A DNA stretch of 64,000 bases, from positions 124,001 to 188,000 of the forward strand of contig JAKJXP020000021.1 in assembly GCA_022225965.2 (NCBI GenBank). The letters are read 5' to 3'. Positions within the stretch are counted from its first letter, which is position 1; each line of letters begins with the position of its first letter. A program made the translations under genes and the position numbers. Below are positions 1 through 12,112 of the stretch, piece by piece. This DNA is from Diatrype stigma (lineage: Eukaryota > Ascomycota > Sordariomycetes > Xylariales > Diatrypaceae). Under the pieces are notes generated by a model that was not told where the DNA came from, made no database searches, and saw only the letters and a list, made by a program, of their open reading frames with translations.

Positions 1-22
1 GAAGCGCTAACTTGAATTCCAG

Positions 23-1102
23 GTGGACGAATTTCCGGCGGTTTCATCAAATGACATCGCGCTTGCGATGAAGACGTTGAATGGCTCGCCGACGACTCTT
101 ATGTTCCACGCGGAGATGATCCCACCTATCTCAGACTCGGTGGGCGACGCCGTCCAAGCGTCCGAGCCCCCCCTAGCCCCGCACGGTGACCTGAAGGCGT
201 ACCAGACCTTCCTCGAGTCGCGGCCGCCCTCGTTCGAGACCTACGCCATCGACGAGATCCTCTCCATGGCCCACCTGGCCCCGAGCCTGCACCTGCACAT
301 CGTGCACCTCTCCGCCACGCAGGCGATCCCGCGCCTCAAGGCTGCGCGGAAGGCCGGGATCGACATCACGGCCGAGACCTGCTTCCACTACCTCGGCCTC
401 GCGGCCGAGGGCGTCGAGGACGGCGACTGCCGGTACAAGTGCTGCCCCCCGATCCGCGAGCAGCGCAACCAGGACGGGCTGTGGGAGGAGCTCGCCGCGC
501 CCGACTCGTGCATCCGCACCGTGGTGTCGGACCACTCGCCCTGCACGCCGGAGCTGAAGCTGCTCCCGCCGCGCCTGCAGAGCCTCGAGGCCCCGCTCAT
601 GCACCACTCCGACTCGGGCGTCGACATGTCGGCGGACCTGGCGCGCGAGGCCGACAAGGCGACGCAGGCGGCGGCGCGGGGCGACTTCTTCGCGGCCTGG
701 GGCGGCATCTCGTCGGTGGGCTTAGGCCTGCCCATCCTGCACACGGCGGCGAAGAAGCGCGCCGGCGCCGGTGCCGCGGCCCCGAGCGTCGTGGACATGG
801 TGCGCCTGTGCTGCGCGGCGACGGCGCACCAGGTGGGGCTGGCGCACCGCAAGGGCGCGCTGCGGGCCGGCATGGACGCCGACGTCTGCGTCTTCGACGA
901 CGCCGAGGAGTGGGTCCTGAACACGGCCGGCATGCACTGGAAGAACCGGTGCTCGCCGTGGGAGGGCCACCGCTTCACTGGCCGCGTCAAGGAGACCTGG
1001 CTGCGCGGCCGGAAGATCTACGAGCACGGCGAGTCGGGTATCGGCACGTTCGTGGGCGAGGCGCCGGTCGGCGAGGTCATCGTCGAGAAGCGGTTCGCTT
1101 GA
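23..1102 (+). CDS. DAL1: Allantoinase, 3' part of gene (5' end outside window)
   Basis: Allantoinase hydrolyses allantoin to allantoate in purine-nitrogen catabolism; it is a metal-dependent enzyme of the amidohydrolase/dihydropyrimidinase superfamily. The window opens in an intron whose acceptor AG is at 21-22, and this last exon starts with GTG read as Val, so it is not a translation start. The 359 residues keep metal or active-site motifs of the family: a His in FHAEM (about residue 29), the second His of HIVHLS (about 95), the allantoinase-like AETCFHYL, and the Asp of VVSDHSPC (about 170). The N-terminal HxH metal site lies before the window. The exon is GC-rich with one open frame to TGA. 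The family is clear; calling it allantoinase rather than dihydropyrimidinase rests on the ETCFHYL and SDHSPC context. The yeast name DAL1 is by homology only. Confidence 0.9.
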   Translation: MDEFPAVSSNDIALAMKTLNGSPTTLMFHAEMIPPISDSVGDAVQASEPPLAPHGDLKAYQTFLESRPPSFETYAIDEILSMAHLAPSLHLHIVHLSATQAIPRLKAARKAGIDITAETCFHYLGLAAEGVEDGDCRYKCCPPIREQRNQDGLWEELAAPDSCIRTVVSDHSPCTPELKLLPPRLQSLEAPLMHHSDSGVDMSADLAREADKATQAAARGDFFAAWGGISSVGLGLPILHTAAKKRAGAGAAAPSVVDMVRLCCAATAHQVGLAHRKGALRAGMDADVCVFDDAEEWVLNTAGMHWKNRCSPWEGHRFTGRVKETWLRGRKIYEHGESGIGTFVGEAPVGEVIVEKRFA

Positions 1103-2041
1103 TTGATGAGGCTTGGCTTGGCTTGGCTACCTGCATGCATGGCCTGTCTAGCTACTGCGGTTTCTTCAGATTCAGATGCATAAAAGGCACGGCATGGCGT
1201 GGTTGTTGATTTATTACGGAGCTTCGTGGGATGAGAAATGATGGGCGCAAGGTGTTTGCAAACCAAGGCAAGGCGAGGCAAGGCATACTAATGACATGGC
1301 ATGGCATGGCGTGGGCATGAAACGAAATGAAATGATTCCCTATAGAAGCGGAAATAGACCTACCTACATACATAGCATGCGAATAATAGATTTTCATTTG
1401 ATGACAACTATCTGATCAATTACTTCATGATCTGGAAGGCTGAAAACACGGGGCGAGGTTGACCTTTATGGGAAGGAAGCTCTTCGTGACGTAAGGTGCT
1501 TTGGTTTACGGAAGTACTTTTCGTACGGTTACGATCGATCAACATCATCGTTACCACATCGCACCTCTAGCCGCCTGGCGTGCATAAAACGCCTGATATT
1601 GGCCATTTCGGGCAACATGTCGTTTTCATTACGTACAAATGGAAGGACCTCAAGTTCGATTTGTTATTCTATATATGAAAGTGCCTCACATCTTCCTGCA
1701 ACATTTTGATAGGTCAACAGCCATGCATACATACTGTGTCTACGTGACTATTTGAACCCGATTGGAAGAACCCTGTTGAATATAAAAAAATCATCGCCGA
1801 AAAGAAACACCGTAATGATAACGAAGAAACTTGAATGAAATGGGGAATGGGCAGCAGGAACGGCAGGCCTGCTAACGTTATATTATTATCCATTACACAT
1901 CACTTACATAATGTAGGCACCTACCTAGGCTGCCTCGTAATCGGATCAACATCCTGTCCAGCAGAGGGAAAGTCCCCTCCTCGGTTAACGTCTAGCGGTC
2001 TTGTCTCGGTTGCAAGTTCAAGGCAGTCGACAGCAAGCAGA

Positions 2042-2057
2042 CCCCCCCCCCCCCCCC
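2042..2057. repeat. Poly-C run of 16
   Basis: Sixteen consecutive C residues, followed directly by GGGCCGG. It is a likely length-variable site, and read counts there may be unreliable. Confidence 0.9.
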
Positions 2058-2993
2058 GGGCCGGTGGGCTCGCTGCCGTACGTGGACTCGGGCGCCAACA
2101 CCACCTCGGTTAGCCAAGGAAGACGGAAACAAAACAAATGCCTCGTTCTCTGAAGCCATCGTCTGATATGATGCGAGTGTGCTACGTAGTCGAGGCATGA
2201 AGAATATATGAGACGCTAATACCATTCGAAATGCAAGGTATTACAGGGCAGCAATATATATACAGGTACTGCGCATTACAAGGTAGCGGGTTGGGTTGAT
2301 ATCCTGCCGATTCGGGAATTTCTAGGTGGTAGCCCATCCCCGGAACTTCATCGCTCTGCCTACATACCGGTAGGTACATATGCTATATCACTACTGAGAT
2401 GGGATAATTATGTGGGGATATAATCAATATACGAAGGACGGACTCAGGGGCACATACATATGTCGGCGCTCAGAGCTAATGGTAACTTCGTAAGTCGTTA
2501 GTCCTGTTTAACACTCTCATCAACGTGATGCTACAGTGAGATGTCAGAATGTGTATACGATGTTAGTCCATGACCGCCGTCTTCCCATCAAGGCTAACAG
2601 ATCGCACACCTACTATGCTTGATTTATTTGTTTCAAGTTCGAATAGGTACCAACCTGATTATGCATGACCCGGCATTATGCGTATAAATATTTCGCATGC
2701 ATCCAATGTCTCAGCTGTGCATGCCTGGGACCAATGAAACAAATATGCGAATATACTTCCGACCGTCTTCTCGGGTGTCAAGGGGAGCCAACGTCTTCCC
2801 ACGTTGGGTCCTTGGAAACGCGGCTTATGTGGAGGACAGTAAGCACCACTAACTAACAGCCGATGCAGTGTGTAAGCGATCCGCTAGTCTAAGCGAAGCA
2901 CCGGGGACGTTGTTACCGAACATCCCTGCGGGCCATCCTACCAGTAATAAACGTTTTGCCCGGGTTGCCTTGCAACTTGCAAGCCTGGGTCCT

Positions 2994-3032
2994 TTCCCTG
3001 CCCTGCCTTGCTTGCCCTGCCCTGCCCTGCCC
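2994..3032. repeat. Imperfect CCTGC pentamer array
   Basis: Repeated CCTGC units with a few interruptions (CCTTGC). It lies in intergenic DNA about 1 kb upstream of the ABC transporter and shows no coding sense. Confidence 0.75.
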
Positions 3033-4018
3033 TTCGAGTGGACACGATCGCCATCTCCAGAGCGCAGTTCCACTTGCGGCCCCCAATCTAGCCCCCGTAG
3101 GCAACCGTAGGGTTTCCGGTAGTGGGAAAGCACATGGATCCAGGATGTTCAGCATCTTGTTTCGATCTACGAATCTACCGCACTTACTTAAAACGTCGGC
3201 AACTGAAGATATTATGGTCATTTCTGGTTAGTTATTCCATCTGTAGATAATGATGGGTAGCACGTCAGCCAGTCTAGGTTCTAAGCGACGTGAGCTACCA
3301 GGGCTATATGCACCCAGATTTACATACAGTAATCCACAAAGCACCTCTGCAGGTAATGAATGATACGGCTTCGAAAACGACAAGTGCGATGGAACAATGC
3401 ATATAACCACAGCGGTCACATCACAATGCAGAGAACACGGTAAATGAGAACGAGGCCGAGGCCCAGACGAAGGAAGGATTCTGACAGCCTGACGATGAAC
3501 CAACGGGGTAACATTGAATGAGTCCACTCCCTCGTGGTCGCCACCATTATCCTCCGAACCCCTGGCAATAAGTGGCAAACCCGGCTCTGGCCCAGCAAAG
3601 AGGCTTCATTTAACTACCAACCAACTCCACATAACCCGCAGGCGAGCCTTTAGCGAAGTCTTGAACAGGTCCTACGCGAGATGGCTTTTCACGGCCGTTA
3701 CAAGGCCGGAATGGTTATAGCAGACAGCACATAAGCTTACTAGATCGCTTAGATCTGACAACTGTTGTGAACTTTTGAGTTCATTCCGTCGACTTTAAGC
3801 TCTAAGTTCTACGAAACCATATGACAAGCAAGGCAGCCTTCTTTGTTCCCAAGGAGACTACCATCCATGTACGTGTTGAACGTGTGCTTTGATGATCACC
3901 GCGGTCCGCCCCCGTAATGGGATTGTAGGTATTCGAAGCCTTCGCCGAACTGTCGCCTGTCAATAATACGTTTAGAGGGAATCATACGGTGGCTAGCATA
4001 CGAGGCTGAAGAGTGACA

Positions 4019-7000
4019 ATGTCTACGACGGACATAGATGTCGAGATGCGGGGGGGAGAAGGAGGGGGAGCTGAGACATCCCACGCCGCCGCTAGTACCG
4101 GGAAAGCCGTACCGACCAGTTCCGGCTCTTCTACATCTCTAGATGCACATCCTACAGATACTGACGTACCGCTCGCACGACGCACTACAACTACGAGCGT
4201 TGCACAGCTGTCACTCGGCGATGTGAAGGCCGTCGAAGTCCAGATTCGAAATCTGACCATTACAGTTGACACATCGCCGTCGATATGGGAGCCCTCGACG
4301 TACCCGGACCTTTTCCGCAGCAAGTTCTCGACAAAGAGCAAAGGCAGCCACTACCCAACAACCAAGACCCTCTTGCATTCCGTCGATGCATCGCTGCAGC
4401 CGGGCACCCTGACCGCCATCTTAGGCGGCAGCGGCTCGGGCAAGACGACGCTGCTCAACACCATCGCCGAGCGCGTGCACAGCAACCGGCTCACGCGCGG
4501 CGGGACGACGACGTTCAACGGGCTGGCAGGCGAGGGCGTGCACTCGGTGCGGCACGCCTACGTCATGCAGCAGGACATCCTGCTGCCGACGCTGACGGTG
4601 CGGGAGACGCTGCGGTACGCGGCCAGCCTGCGGCTGCCGCCGACGGTGGCGGGCCAGGAGGAGCGGGAGCGCGTGGTGGAGGAGGTGATCCTGGAGCTGG
4701 GGCTGAAGGACTGCGCGGACACGCGGATCGGCAGCAGCCAGCACCGCGGGTGCAGCGGCGGCGAGAAGCGCCGCACCAGCATCGGCGTGCAGCTGCTGGC
4801 GAACCCGTCGATCCTGTTCCTCGACGAGCCGACCACGGGCCTCGACGCCACGAGCGCCTTCCAGGTCGCCAAGACCCTCAAGTCCCTGGCCCGCAAGGGC
4901 CGCACCGTCGTCACCACCATCCACCAGCCCCGCTCCGAGATCTGGGACCTGTTCGACAACATCGTGCTGCTGTCGCGTGGCGGCAGCCCCGTCTACTCGG
5001 GCCCCATGGCGGCCTGCGTGCCGTGGTTCGCCGGCTTGGGCCTGGACCTGCCCCCCTTCGTCAACCCCGCCGAGTTCCTGGTCGATACCGCGGCCGTGGA
5101 CAATCGCACGCCGGAGCTGGAGGAGGAGTCGACGGCGCGGGTGGAGAGGCTGAAGGCTGCGTGGCGAGAAGAATCAAAGAAAAAGTTCGCTCCGACGGCA
5201 ACGGACGCGGCAGTGGCGGCGGCGGCGGCGGACTCCAGCGGCAAAGGCAGGGGCAGGAGCAAAGGCAAGCTGCCGAAGCAAGCACAACAACAACAACAAC
5301 AACAACATGCCGGCTTCGTCCGCCAAGTGACTGTTCTGACCGACCGGACATTAAAGGTCACTTACCGAGACCCTATGGGAATGGCAGGTTCGCTCGCGGA
5401 GGCGATCCTGATGGCAATTATTACCGGTTATATATTCTACAACCTCCCGCGCGACCAAGCTGGCATCCGGTCTAGGCAGGGTGCGCTTTACATATCGGTT
5501 GGCTTGCAGGGTTACCTGTTTCTGCTGTTCGAAATATATCGCCTGACGATGGATGTGCCTACCTTCGACCGGGAGAACAGTGAGGGTTGTGTCACGGCTC
5601 TGCCGTTCATCCTCTCGCGGCGCATCGCTCGCCTCTTTACCGAAGATGTGCCCGTGCCCTTCTTGTACAGCGTTATCTACTACTTCATGGTAGGGTTTGA
5701 CTCGGATCCCTCTCAGTTCTTCACATTTTTTTCTGTCGTTCTTTTAAACCACTACATCGCTGTTACACTAGCCATGACCTCGGTGGCAGCAGTGCGGAAT
5801 TTCCCCGGGGCAAGTTTGATCGCCAATCTCGCCTATACTCTGCAGAGTTTGGCATGCGGTTACTTTGTTCAGAGCAATACAATACCCGTATACGTGCGAT
5901 GGTTAAAGTACCTCACCTACACTGTAAGTAATATTTGTCGCTGGAGCCAGCCACATGCTCATGATATCCCCAGTACTACGCGTTCGGAGCACTCTGCGGC
6001 AACGAGTTCGAAGGAAGCTTCTACGACTGTCCATTCCCAGGGGGCGAATCGAATCCTGCTTGCACCCAATATACGGGGCAATATATCATGGACAACCTGG
6101 GCTTCCCCAGGGACTGGGTCGCTAGGCCCATTATCATTATGTTCGCCTTCGCTGTGCTGTTCTTCGTCCTATCTTGGGTCGGGCTCGCATTCTTGAAGAT
6201 CGAGATGACGATCGCCCGCGCTCGGAATTCGGACGGAGATCTGTCGGCCGGCAAGGAGAAGATGACGGCGAGGTCCATCCAGGAAGTCCGAGCCATCGAT
6301 GTGGGACTAGACAAGTTCGCACTCGACCTGGATAAGAGATCTGCTCTGGGGAAGAAGTTGCCTACCAAGACTATCTTGCAGCCGGTCTCGACCACGTTTC
6401 AGGCGGGCATGCTAAACATCATCATGGGCCCCTCCGGTTCGGGAAAGACGAGTCTCCTCAACGCCATGGCCCTTCGTCTAAAGAACAGCTTCGGCACCAG
6501 GTATCTGCCATCGGGCAATCTAAAGTTCAACGATGCCATCCCGTCGGATAGCGTCATCCGCTCTGTTGTATCCTACGTTTGCCAGGACGACGATGCACTG
6601 CTCCCGTCCCTCACTGTCCGGGAAACACTCCGCTTTGCCGCCGGTCTCCGCTTACCTTCCTGGATGCGCAAGGAGGAGAAATACCACCGTGCCGAGGAAG
6701 TGCTGCTGAAGATGGGCCTAAAAGATTGCGCCGACAACCTGGTAGGAAGCGACCTGGTGAAGGGGATATCGGGCGGCGAGAAGCGCCGTGTCAGCATCGC
6801 CGTCCAGATTTTGACGGATCCGCGCATCCTGCTCCTCGATGAGCCGACCAGCGGGCTGGATGCCTTCACCGCCAACAGCATCATGGAGGTGCTCCAGGGC
6901 CTAGCGAACGAGGGCCGCACGCTCATCCTGACAATCCACCAGGCCAGGTCGGATCTGTTCACCCACTTTGGCAACGTGCTGCTGCTGGCCCGAGGCGGCT

Positions 7001-8289
7001 CGCCTGTCTACGCAGGTGCCGCCGGGGAGATGCTCGGCTATTTCGGCGGCCTCGGCTACCAGTGCCCGCAGCATACGAACCCGGCAGACTTCGCTCTGGA
7101 TCTCATCACCATCGATCTACAGGAGGCGCAGAGGGAGGCGGAGAGCCGGGTGAAAGTGCAGCGGCTAATCGAGTCTTGGGGGAAAGTGGCAATGGAGGAA
7201 TCGCCGTCGACCCACGCCACCGCACCGCGTTCGAGCTTTGAAGAGAAGGAAGACAAGCCTAGAGACGACAACGACAACAAAACCGGTCCCATAGAAGAGG
7301 ACGGTAGCGACGGTGTGGCACTCGAGAAGCGACCATCGATCCCGGCCCCGCGGAGGTCCTTCAACAAGCCGCACCTAGCGACGCCCGCCGAGCTGGGGGC
7401 GCTCGTGCACAAGCGCGCCTCGTTCGCGACGGCGTTCCCACTGCTGCTGCACCGGTCGGCGATCAACTTGCGACGGCAGCCGCCGCTGCTGCTGGCGCGG
7501 ACAATGCAGGTGCTGGGGCTGGCGGTCGTGCTGGCGCTGTTCTTCGCGCCGCTGAAGAGCGACTACTACAGCGTGCAGAACCGGATGGGGTTCATCCAGG
7601 AGGTGGCGGCGTTCTATTTCGTGGGGATGCTGCAGAACGTGGCCGTGTACCCGGCCGAGCGCGAGGTCTTCTACCGCGAGGACGACGACGGCGTGTACGG
7701 CGCCGAGGCCTTCCTGGCCACGTACACGCTGCTCGAGGTGCCCTTCGAGGTGCTGAGCTGCCTCGTCTTCGGCGTGCTGGCCGACCTGGCCGTGGGGTTC
7801 CCGCGCACCGCCGAGATGTACTTCGTCTGCGTGTTCGCGTGCTTCGGCATCGTCAGCTGCGGCGAGAGCCTCGGCATCATGTTCAGCACGCTGTTCTCGC
7901 ACACGGGCTTCGCGGTCAACGTCGTCTCCGTCCTGCTGTCGGTCGCCCAGGTCATCGCGGGCATCATGAGCATCGACATGCCCGAGCTCTTCGTCGCCTT
8001 CAACTACCTGAGCCCCGTCAAGTACGCCACCGCCGCCCTGACGCCCATCAGCCTGCGCGGCGTCACCTTCACGTGCGACGACGCCCAGCGCCTGGCGGAC
8101 GGCCGCTGCGCCATCCAGGACGGCCAGGACGTTCTGGACTTGTACAAGTTCGACGGCAACCCCTACGTCAACATCGGTGCCCTCGGCGCTACTGTCGTGG
8201 TTTACCGCCTGGTTGCCTGGGCGCTGCTGAGAATCGCGCGGACGCGGTGGAAGAGCGTCATTGATAATAACAGGAGGAACAGGGCTTGA
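4019..8289 (+). CDS. Full-size White-type ABCG transporter, YOL075C-like (NBD-TMD-NBD-TMD)
   Basis: Membrane ATP-binding cassette exporter of 1406 residues in two exons, 4019-5923 and 5974-8289. The 50-base intron (GTAAGT...CCCAG) joins residue 635 in frame, giving the family-typical sequence YYAFGALCGNEF. Half 1 has Walker A GGSGSGKT (about 136), signature CSGGEKRR (about 244), Walker B ILFLDEPTTGLD and H-loop TIHQPRS, then membrane spans from about 440. Half 2 has GPSGSGKT (about 786), ISGGEKRR (about 900), ILLLDEPTSGLD and TIHQARS, then spans from about 1120. Two complete halves with the nucleotide-binding domain first resemble yeast YOL075C; classical PDR pumps are also forward-order in name only for reverse topology but carry other signature motifs. 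A poly-Gln tract from (CAA)n at about 5286-5307 lies in the linker after NBD1. The start is the ATG at 4019; the upstream GTG at 4013 is not used. Substrate unknown. Confidence 0.9.
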
Positions 8290-9259
8290 AGAGTGGATAT
8301 ATGTCTAGATCGCCTCGGCTATGTACTAGATCTCTTGCGTGCCCGTAATTTATGCGGCGCCCCCGCTGCCCCGTCCGCCCCTGGCTCCGCGGTGGGAGGC
8401 GATCATTTATTAACGAACTTACTCAAGTGTCGCACTATTTAGTTGTGTAACGTCATAATTAACGACATTGTAAATTACTATGTATTTATCAATAATGTAA
8501 TATTAATAATCATGATACCTTAGACCCGAAGTTTCGAAACATCAAGAGTCGAAGGGGCAACCTTGCGGGGGCCTTGTGCCCCCTTGTCCTAACTATATCG
8601 AGGCCCCGATGGCAAATGCGGGCCAAGCGGGCCAACGCATCTAGTAACGAGTCAGCCATGCTATTGGCTAAAGGTAGTTGTTTGACGTTGATTAACCATT
8701 GGTCATATCCGTCGGCGATAGCTACTGTTGTGTCGTAGGGCTGCCAAGAGGCCAAGACACGTGGAGCAAGATTGAGCCGATTATATGGATAGGAATGGAA
8801 GATTCTTCCCCTAGATCTTCACCGCAGAGACCCTCGTTATGATGGCAGGATGGGCATGCATTGACGTGCTTACACCACAACTTACCAAGGACCTCGGCTG
8901 TTAGGGTAGCGCTCGTCATGAAGTCTTTCGGTGATTAGATATCGTATAAGGGTGAAATCAATGCCCTCGATCCAACTCGAAGTATCGGGGTGCATCACGT
9001 CATATGTACGGCAGTGGATGCAGGGAAGTCTAAGGGTCTAGCATCCATAGTGACATAGTACCTGGTTGATCGGCGTTATGGAGAATGCGTAGGTATATAT
9101 AACACCGTCACGACTCCCACGAGAGGAGTCCAGTTGTTAGTACTGAAGCATACCTAATACACACACTTGAGACTCACAGCCTTTGATACCCCCATTATTA
9201 CCGAGCAATCTCATCTTCCATCCATACCTTACCAAGATCAAACCGCAAAATATCTAGCA
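8290..9259. other. Intergenic region between ABC transporter and Hsp31-like gene
   Basis: No gene recognised. The first part is AT-rich and probably the transporter 3' UTR and terminator. The last 200 bases contain a TATA-like element upstream of the Hsp31-like gene, listed separately. Confidence 0.6.
9094..9102 (+). promoter_or_regulatory. Candidate TATA box of Hsp31-like gene
   Basis: TATATATAA lies about 160 bases upstream of the ATG at 9260. Spacing and sequence suit a fungal core promoter of the inducible TATA-containing type. This is inference from position only. Confidence 0.4.
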
Positions 9260-10043
9260 ATGGCGCCTAAAGTTCTCGTCGTCCTAACGTCTTTCGGCTA
9301 CATCGAATCTGCGAAGAAGCCCACTGGCTGGTATCTGGTAAGTTGCGGCATGCGATTCGCTGACCCCCAAGCCCCCTAACACCACACTCCTCACCTCCTT
9401 GATTGGGACCATGGTTTACTAACTCGTCGCTCAGCCCGAATTCGCGCATCCCTATGAAGTCCTAACCAAGAAGGGCGTCGAGATCACGGTAGCGTCGCCC
9501 AAGGGCGGCGAGGCGCCGCTGGACCCCAGCTCGGTGGAGGCGTTCCAGGCGGACCCGTCGTCGAGCGAGTTCCTGAAGACGAAGAAGTCGGTGTGGGAGC
9601 AGACGGCGAAGCTGTCGACGTTCGTGGGGCGGGGCGCGGCGCAGGAGTTCGACGCGCTCTTCTACCCGGGCGGCGTGGGCCCCATGTTCGACCTGGCGAC
9701 CGACGCCGAGTCGCAGGCGCTGATCGCCGAGTTCGTCGCCGCCGGCAAGCCCGTCGCGTCCGTCTGCCACGGCCCCGCCGCCTTCACGGGCGTGCCGGGC
9801 CTGCTCGCCGGCAAGCGCGTCACGGGCTTCAGCAACGCCGAGGAGGAGGTCACCGGCGTCAAGGACCACCTGAACTTCCTGCTGGAGGACAAGCTGCGCG
9901 AGGCCGGCGGCAGCTACGAGAAGGCTGCTGAGCCCTGGGCGGAGCACGTCGTCGTCGAGAATGGCGGAAAGCTGATCACGGGCCAGAACCCGGCGAGCAG
10001 TAAGGGTGTTGGGGAGGCGTTGGCGAAGGCTATTGGGGTCTGA
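9260..10043 (+). CDS. DJ-1/PfpI superfamily protein, Hsp31-like (class I glutamine amidotransferase fold)
   Basis: Protein of 228 residues in two exons, 9260-9337 and 9435-10043. The 97-base intron (GTAAGT...CTCAG) ends codon 26, giving TGWYLPEFAHPY across the junction. Hsp31-type members act as stress chaperones and glutathione-independent glyoxalases (methylglyoxal to lactate). The nucleophile elbow SVCHGPAA puts the catalytic Cys at residue 137 followed by His138, close to Cys138 of yeast Hsp31, and the total length fits that subfamily (about 235). FYPGG and the Glu shortly after TGWYL also fit. I see no signal peptide, so it is probably cytosolic. A TATA-like element upstream would suit stress-inducible expression. 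Family placement is firm; the enzymatic activity is inferred. Confidence 0.9.
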
Positions 10044-11033
10044 GGGAGGAGCTGCTGGTCTGTTTCGCTGAGTTTTTTTTCTTTGTGATCATCAAATGCA
10101 TAAGGAGTCAATAGGGGTCTTGTACCACGTACCGAGAGTAGAAATCAATGGGCGTTCTGCCACTACCTTGAAATCGATCTGTAGAAGAGGTTACTTCGTT
10201 GCATAGTCTATGCCACAAGAGATTAATTGATAGTCTTGATGAACCAAACCCTACAATGTAACCAGCTCATTAACATTGGGGATGTAGACATTGAACGGCC
10301 CTTTACTTGTTGCCAGAAGGCCTAGTATCAATATATGTTTGTTACTGCAAACCCAAACATTAGCACAGATGAACAGAAACCGGAACATGATACGAGTCTT
10401 GGGGGGACGGGGGGTAAAAAGTACACATCCGCACTTTCCTGACATAGCAGTTCCAATATTATGTTTTGGGATATTCATATTTCACCTAATGTGTACATAA
10501 CATTAGGGAGCATGTTATATATAAGATACTGACTAATTCAAGCCATCTCTGCCAAACCTCATTACAAGCGAGACCCTATGTTCTATGCGAAATCCAAATT
10601 GCCCATATTCAACGCGATTCACATCCGACTGATATCTGAAGGGGTACTGCCAAAGATGGCGCGTAGGCATCTCCCCCAGCAACGCCTATTTACGAGGACA
10701 GGCTCCATGTTACAGTCAGCCATGGACCAATATACTTTTCAAATAATCTACTCTGTGCACCCCATACCTCACTGTTCTCAGCCGGCCAAGCCCTTACTTT
10801 ACCTACAAGCTTCTTCAAGTGATTACGACAGGAAGGAACACTTACCACCTTCAAGTGTTTATGCTGTCCACCCACAACAACACCACCTGCATTGAGTTCC
10901 CAACAATCTTCTTTCCTTCGTGGTCAGGCACAGGCATTCAATCACATCGCAATCACATTGCGTCACTTGCCTTATTCATCGTCGAAAGCAAGCACCACCC
11001 CTTAGACAAGCACGGATCTCCCTGTCGGCAACA
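10044..11033. other. Intergenic region
   Basis: No gene or RNA recognised. Short open frames on both strands lack motifs. The T-rich stretch just after 10065 may belong to the 3' end of the Hsp31-like transcript. Confidence 0.55.
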
Positions 11034-12112
11034 ATGGCACCACTACAGACGTTCCATTGTTTCATGCGACTTCCCCCAGAACTACGGGCTCGCATCTTCG
11101 ACTTTGCACGCGAAGATGAACCAGTCTGCTTGCACCAGTTCGTCGTCGAAGGTGGCTATCGCGTGTATGACCCGTGCTTGCTTGAGCATCAGGGCCAGCC
11201 AGTCGACACAACGGGTAAGGAACAGGTTTGATTTGCATGGTTTACGGATTATTTGGGTACATACATCTATCTATTGTTCCTAGGACCTTACTGCCATTAT
11301 AGATAGAAATGAACATGCTTGAAGACATTCACCTTGTCGACTACCCCAGAACTTCTTTGGAACTGAGGGAACTAACTCGAGGTCTTGCAGTCGAACCATA
11401 CCGGAACGGACAGCTGTTTCCGTGGGAGGAGATGGTACACTTGCCAAGATCCGTCTTGCTGAAACCAGACTTTGACAGAGTCAATTCCATATTTTCATGG
11501 TTTTGGCAATGGCTTTCCCCAAAACAGCTTCCCCCTGCCCGTCCTACCCCAGTGAAAGTCGACATGGACAGAGACATCTTCACCTTTAGCGCGATGCAGT
11601 TCTTCGGTGCAAGCAATGCCGTCGGTTACCACGAAGACAAGGCAATGCAGTTTGTGTGCAACCCACCCACTCTATTGAAGAATCCTAGGGCTTTGAATAA
11701 TCACTGGTTTTTCAATATCAAGAACCTTGCGATCAGTGTGAAGGAGGTTTGCCCTGGTCATCTATATAGACCAGACCGGCTTGCCTTGAGGCGAATGAGT
11801 TCCTTGAGAACTGTACTACTCGTACTCCCAAAGCTCATCCACGGACTCGAGTCATTCGATAACGGGTTGTACGTCTTCATCAATGGCGGAATATACATGA
11901 AAGTCCTTCAGTTTCGCGACGCCAATGAAGAAGCCCTGGTTCACAGACGCGGTCGATACGTCCACCTCCACGAGCTGACAGAGAAAGCCCAGGGACTTGC
12001 ACACCGATATACAAAAAACCTCCGCCAGAAGGTACGAGCAGACCTGCGACATCTGCCGAAGGTTAACATTGTGATTGTGGTGGACGCTTGGTCCAAACCA
12101 GCGGGTTGTTGA
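11034..12112 (+). CDS. 2EXR-domain protein of unknown function
   Basis: Hypothetical fungal protein of about 328 residues. Exon 1 (11034-11214) opens with FHCFMRLPPELRARIFDFA, the LPxELRxxI(W/F)xxA hallmark of the 2EXR family, an F-box-like N-terminal motif common in large families of filamentous fungi. Exon 2 runs 11307-12112. I prefer the intron 11215-11306 (GTAAGG...GATAG), which gives an in-frame junction just before MNMLEDIHLV. An alternative donor at 11226 with an acceptor ending at 11302 also keeps frame but uses a weak GTTTGA donor. The second exon has the aromatic LFPWEEMVHLP and FFNIKNLAI segments usual in these proteins. No signal peptide or membrane span is seen. Molecular function is unknown; a role in protein-protein interaction is only inferred. 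Confidence 0.75.

Larger units (their letters stand above)
1103..4018. other. Intergenic region, no gene recognised
   Basis: Between the allantoinase stop and the ABC transporter start I find only short unrelated frames with no recognisable protein motif. The sequence contains short direct repeats of GGCAT/GGCAA type near 1265-1315, a 16-base C run and a CCTGC array (listed separately). The last few hundred bases presumably hold the transporter promoter, but I see no convincing TATA element there. Confidence 0.6.

Noticed and set aside
173..1209. Long open frames on both strands over the allantoinase exon
   Set aside because: They are shadows of a GC-rich coding exon; only one frame carries the metal-site motifs.
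3228..3598. Minus-strand frame of 116 codons upstream of the ABC transporter
   Set aside because: No recognisable motif, no good start context, overlapped by other equally open frames.
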